From: an uncultured Clostridia bacterium
GTDB lineage: Bacteria > Bacillota > Clostridia > Christensenellales > Pumilibacteraceae
DNA length: 45,277 nt
Assembly (NCBI GenBank): GCA_947178255.1
Contig: CAMWXP010000011.1
Span: 1-45,277, forward strand
Direction: 5' to 3'
The notes under the pieces were generated by a model that was not told the origin of the DNA, made no database searches, and was given only the letters and a program-made list of their open reading frames with translations. The first letter of the stretch is position 1. Every line of letters begins with the position of its first letter. This document shows, one piece after another, positions 42,961 through 45,277 of this stretch. Made by a program: the position numbers and the translations under genes.

Positions 42961-44289
42961 CTACTTTCGTTTAAGACAAACAAGGGTTTCTGCGTGGTGT
43001 GTGCCGACAAACATGTCAAACAGCTTCACGCTCGTTATTTCGTAATCGGTCGAAGCGTCCAAAAACGCGCGGATATCGCGGCACATCGTAGCATGGTTGC
43101 ACGATACGTATATCAGCGTTTTGGGCTTTACCTCGGCAATAGCGCGCGCAACAGCTTCGCCGCAACCCTTGCGCGGCGGGTCGATAAGCACGTCAACATT
43201 GCCGTCGCACTCGCCTACTATGCGCGGCAAAACGTCCTCGACGTTTCCGCACACGTTGGTTATTTTGTCGGCATTACCGTTTAGCTTTGCGGTGTAGTCT
43301 GCGTCCTTGACTGCTTGCGGTACGCACTCCACAGCCACCACCTTACCGCACTTTTTTGCGGCAAGATTGCTCGTTATGCCTATGCCGCTGTATAGGTCGA
43401 TAAGCGTATCACTCGTTACTTCGTTCATTGCCGCAACGTACAGCTTGTCGCGCATGTAATCGTTCACTTGAAAAAACGACAGCGGCGAAAGCTCGGCTTT
43501 CACCCCGAGTACGTTTACGTTAAGCCGCGGGTTGCCTTTTACAAGCCGCACGGCATTTCCCATAATAACGTTATTACGCGCGGTATTGGGACAAACAAAA
43601 AGGTCTACGTTGTCTGGCATTAACTGTGCCAACTCTTTTTCGCCGTCAAACTTTTGCGCGTTGATTACGAGCGTTACCGAAGCTCGATCGCCTATCGTGC
43701 GCACTACTAAGTGTCGTAACAGCCCTCTGCCGCTTTTTTCGTCGTATACCGGCAAGCGCTTTTTGTTGGCGAAGTCACACGTAATATCGGCTATGCTTTT
43801 GGCAAGCTCGCCCGACATTATACAAGAAACGGGCTCCACGACGTGCGTATTTTGCCTATACAGCCCCAAAACGATTTTGCCGTCAATCAGCCCAAACGGC
43901 ATGGACAGCTTGTTGCGCGACGGCGCGGTAGCCGTGTACGGCTCGAAATCTATATCATCGTAATCTATATTCGCTATCTTTTTGAGATTGTTTTTAAGCT
44001 CGGCAATAAGCACTTCCCGCCGATAGTCGGGCGTTATATGCCGCGCGTCGCACCCGCCGCATTTGTAATAGTGCGGGCATTGAGGTTCGGCTCGATACTC
44101 CGATTGCGACAATACCTTGATTACCGAACACGTGGCGTAATTCTTTTTTACTTGCTTAACTACGGCGCGCACGCGCTCGCCTTTTAAGGTGTACGGCACA
44201 AACGTGACCTTGCCGTCACAGTGCGCCACGCCCTCGCCGTTCATTCCGTTAGACTCTATTTCAAGCTCGATTACTTCGTTTACGTTCAT
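42961..44289 (-). CDS. 23S rRNA (uracil-5-)-methyltransferase, RumA/RlmD family
   Basis: Members make 5-methyluridine in 23S rRNA (or in tRNA) with S-adenosylmethionine. The protein has 442 residues from the ATG at 44289. It has an N-terminal TRAM-type RNA-binding domain, an iron-sulphur cysteine cluster (CPHYYKCGGC near residue 75), the cofactor region DLYSGIGITSNLAA, the DPPRKGC motif, the catalytic cysteine in YVSCNHAT, and the final HAETLVCL glutamate motif. The exact uridine cannot be told. The open frame starts at an upstream TTG, but ATG 44289 is preferred: TATAAT stands 6 nt before it with a perfect TTGACA, and no ribosome site is present, so the transcript is predicted to be leaderless. 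Confidence 0.92.
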   Translation of the reverse strand: MNVNEVIELEIESNGMNGEGVAHCDGKVTFVPYTLKGERVRAVVKQVKKNYATCSVIKVLSQSEYRAEPQCPHYYKCGGCDARHITPDYRREVLIAELKNNLKKIANIDYDDIDFEPYTATAPSRNKLSMPFGLIDGKIVLGLYRQNTHVVEPVSCIMSGELAKSIADITCDFANKKRLPVYDEKSGRGLLRHLVVRTIGDRASVTLVINAQKFDGEKELAQLMPDNVDLFVCPNTARNNVIMGNAVRLVKGNPRLNVNVLGVKAELSPLSFFQVNDYMRDKLYVAAMNEVTSDTLIDLYSGIGITSNLAAKKCGKVVAVECVPQAVKDADYTAKLNGNADKITNVCGNVEDVLPRIVGECDGNVDVLIDPPRKGCGEAVARAIAEVKPKTLIYVSCNHATMCRDIRAFLDASTDYEITSVKLFDMFVGTHHAETLVCLKRK

Positions 44290-44295
44290 ACCGCA

Positions 44296-44325
44296 ATTAT
44301 ACAATTAACCCAATGGTTTTGTCAA
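44296..44325 (-). promoter_or_regulatory. Consensus leaderless promoter of the rRNA methyltransferase gene
   Basis: TTGACA (44320-44325), an 18-nt spacer and TATAAT (44296-44301), both perfect hexamers, then 6 nt and ATG. Its -35 region forms an inverted repeat (TTTTGTCAA / TTGACAAAA) with the -35 region of the divergent tRNA promoter. Confidence 0.8.
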
Positions 44326-44351
44326 TTAATCGAAAAGATATTGCCAAACAG

Positions 44352-44380
44352 TTGACAAAAGACTTTGTATATGTTAGAAT
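44352..44380 (+). promoter_or_regulatory. tRNA-Ala promoter
   Basis: TTGACA (44352-44357), a 17-nt spacer and TAGAAT (44375-44380). The predicted start is about 5 nt before the mature tRNA. Confidence 0.85.
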
Positions 44381-44391
44381 GACAAAGCCGT

Positions 44392-44467
44392 GGGGGTATA
44401 GCTCAGTTGGTAGAGCGCTTGAATGGCATTCAAGAGGTCAGCGGTTCGAACCCGCTTATCTCCACCA
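44392..44467 (+). tRNA. tRNA-Ala (anticodon GGC)
   Basis: This is a 76-nt gene with all arms: acceptor GGGGGTA paired with TATCTCC, D-arm AGCTCAGTTGGTAGAGC, anticodon stem CTTGA/TCAAG around loop ATGGCAT, T-arm AGCGG-TTCGAAC-CCGCT, discriminator A and an encoded CCA. Anticodon GGC reads GCC and GCU alanine codons. It has its own promoter and terminator. Confidence 0.97.
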
Positions 44468-44513
44468 AGCAGACGGACGCGAAAGCGTCCGTTTTTGCTT
44501 GGTGGAGATAAGC
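44454..44513 (+). repeat. 17-bp inverted copy of the tRNA-Ala 3' end around its terminator
   Basis: GCTTATCTCCACCAAGC (44454-44470), which covers the acceptor 3' strand and CCA, is perfectly complementary to GCTTGGTGGAGATAAGC (44497-44513). The terminator hairpin lies between them. In a read-through transcript the two would pair and compete with the tRNA acceptor stem. Confidence 0.85.
44473..44496 (+). terminator. tRNA-Ala terminator
   Basis: ACGGACGC-GAAA-GCGTCCGT forms an 8-bp stem with a stable GAAA tetraloop, followed by TTTT. It begins 5 nt after the CCA end. Confidence 0.85.
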
Positions 44514-44594
44514 TTCTTGTAAGTAGCTCAAAGCTCGCCCGCGCAGTCCGAACACAACCAGCTTTGTATTATGTACCGCACATATTATAAGTTA

Positions 44595-44623
44595 TTGCAA
44601 AAACATTTTAACTATGGTATCCT
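44595..44623 (+). promoter_or_regulatory. Probable promoter of the MGxWST-family gene
   Basis: TTGCAA (44595-44600), a 17-nt spacer and TATCCT (44618-44623) with a short leader carrying GAGGTG (44630-44635). The match is moderate. Confidence 0.45.
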
Positions 44624-44640
44624 ATTTATGAGGTGCGTAT

Positions 44641-45277
44641 ATGGGCGTTTGGAGTACAAGTATATCCGGTAACGACGATTTTCAAGACGTCAAGTATATC
44701 TTTTTCGATTATTTTTATCATGACAATATTTCTATTGAAGATATAGAAAATAAAATAATAGAAATCTACAGCAAACATATTGTCGACAATGACAGCGGAG
44801 AGTGGCACGACGTTTATTTTGCTATTGCATATTGTGAGTGGAAGTGTGGAAACGTAAGCGACCGTATTTTGAGGCGTGTCGAAGATATTATTGCAAGCGG
44901 AAAGAATTCGGAGTATTGGCAAGACTTGAACGCAACTCCGCAAACACTGACCCAACGCAAACGCGAATTACACAAGTTCCTCGATAAAATCAAGAGCACA
45001 AACGTTAAACCAATCAAGCGAAGATATAAAAAGCCGTTCACGTTTTCCATGAAGACGGGCGACGTATTTGCTTGTTATAGTAAAGCGAACGGCTACTACG
45101 GTTGCGGCATAGCATTGGAAGTATGCGATAGCCAACTTAAACATTGGGAAGAAGCCTATCATTTTAGAGTACTATTTGCTATTTCGGACTACACCCCGAA
45201 AGAATTGCCGACGGTTGAACAAGTATTAAATTCAAATGCTCTCGACGTTTTTTGGAACGGCGGTTGCACTTATAACC
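44641..45277 (+). CDS. MGxWST-family hypothetical protein (3' end outside the window)
   Basis: The ATG at 44641 opens a frame of at least 212 codons that runs off the window. The N-terminus MGVWSTSISGNDDFQDVK and the following YFAIAYCEWKCGNVSDRIL are like a widespread family of uncharacterised bacterial proteins that begin MGAWGTGIFxxDxAxDV. About 120 residues form this conserved domain; the part after residue about 125 (FTFSMKTGDVFACY onward) looks like a second, beta-rich domain. No function is known to me. GAGGTG 5 nt upstream supports the start. The codon use looks more AT-rich than that of the housekeeping genes nearby, which may hint at acquisition. Confidence 0.75.
   Translation, partial: MGVWSTSISGNDDFQDVKYIFFDYFYHDNISIEDIENKIIEIYSKHIVDNDSGEWHDVYFAIAYCEWKCGNVSDRILRRVEDIIASGKNSEYWQDLNATPQTLTQRKRELHKFLDKIKSTNVKPIKRRYKKPFTFSMKTGDVFACYSKANGYYGCGIALEVCDSQLKHWEEAYHFRVLFAISDYTPKELPTVEQVLNSNALDVFWNGGCTYN

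Noticed and set aside
44290..44304. TTG start of the rRNA methyltransferase, five codons upstream of the ATG
   Set aside because: It would lie inside the -10 box, upstream of the predicted transcription start.
44454..44513. Attachment site of an integrated element at tRNA-Ala
   Set aside because: The repeat is inverted and 26 bp away, and no integrase is visible. Integration gives direct repeats at the two ends of an element.

Overview
This window looks like a chromosomal piece of a Gram-positive (Bacillota, most likely clostridial) bacterium of near-even base composition. The reasons are a division/cell-wall cluster that begins mraZ-rsmH-ftsL-like-PBP, a PASTA-tailed transpeptidase, a MurE with the DNPR motif expected for a meso-diaminopimelate enzyme, EngB next to Lon, a DegV protein, and compact sigma-A type promoters. 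I cannot name the genus. The order Christensenellales or a related uncultured clade is a guess.

Region 1 (1-17880, minus strand) is the most unusual part. One strong promoter (TTGACA-17-TATACT) drives three consecutive giant genes. In transcription order they are: a 1942-residue secreted and anchored protein with RCC1-like propeller repeats, one C-terminal membrane span and a low-complexity Gly/Asp/aromatic cytoplasmic tail; a 1703-residue protein with a signal peptide, an outer domain, one central membrane span, about 1000 residues of cytoplasmic coiled coil and a very basic RPGA-repeat tail; and a 2200-residue soluble protein with a very acidic head, at least 25 copies of a degenerate helical motif, and two AT-hook-like KKRGRKP motifs near its end. 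Together they could form an envelope-to-nucleoid scaffold. I know of no described system with this architecture.

Region 2 (17880-20420, plus strand) is a divergently transcribed serC-serA operon for serine biosynthesis, closed by a bidirectional terminator.

Region 3 (20431-31611, minus strand) is a partial dcw cluster: mraZ-rsmH-ftsL-like, a terminator, then PBP(SpoVD/PBP2B)-murE-mraY-murD-ftsW and two multi-pass membrane proteins of unknown function. murF, murG, murC, ftsQ, ftsA and ftsZ are not present here. A 10-bp-period GGG operator for MraZ overlaps the -35 box of the mraZ promoter.

Region 4 (31750-44289, minus strand) holds housekeeping and accessory genes: a metallophosphoesterase, a Cys-rich protein with a structured leader, a membrane-tethered XRE/zinc-ribbon protein, lon-engB, a Nudix hydrolase, a small membrane protein, an isochorismatase-like hydrolase beside a GNAT remnant, a UvrA2-like ATPase followed by DegV, and a RumA/RlmD-family rRNA methyltransferase. 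Several of these genes have a -10 box exactly 6 nt before the ATG and no Shine-Dalgarno sequence, so they look leaderless.

Region 5 (44290-45277, plus strand) carries tRNA-Ala(GGC), whose 3' end is repeated in inverted orientation just past its terminator, and the start of an MGxWST-family protein that runs off the window. A compact cloverleaf-like palindromic element lies immediately 3' of engB (34343-34428).
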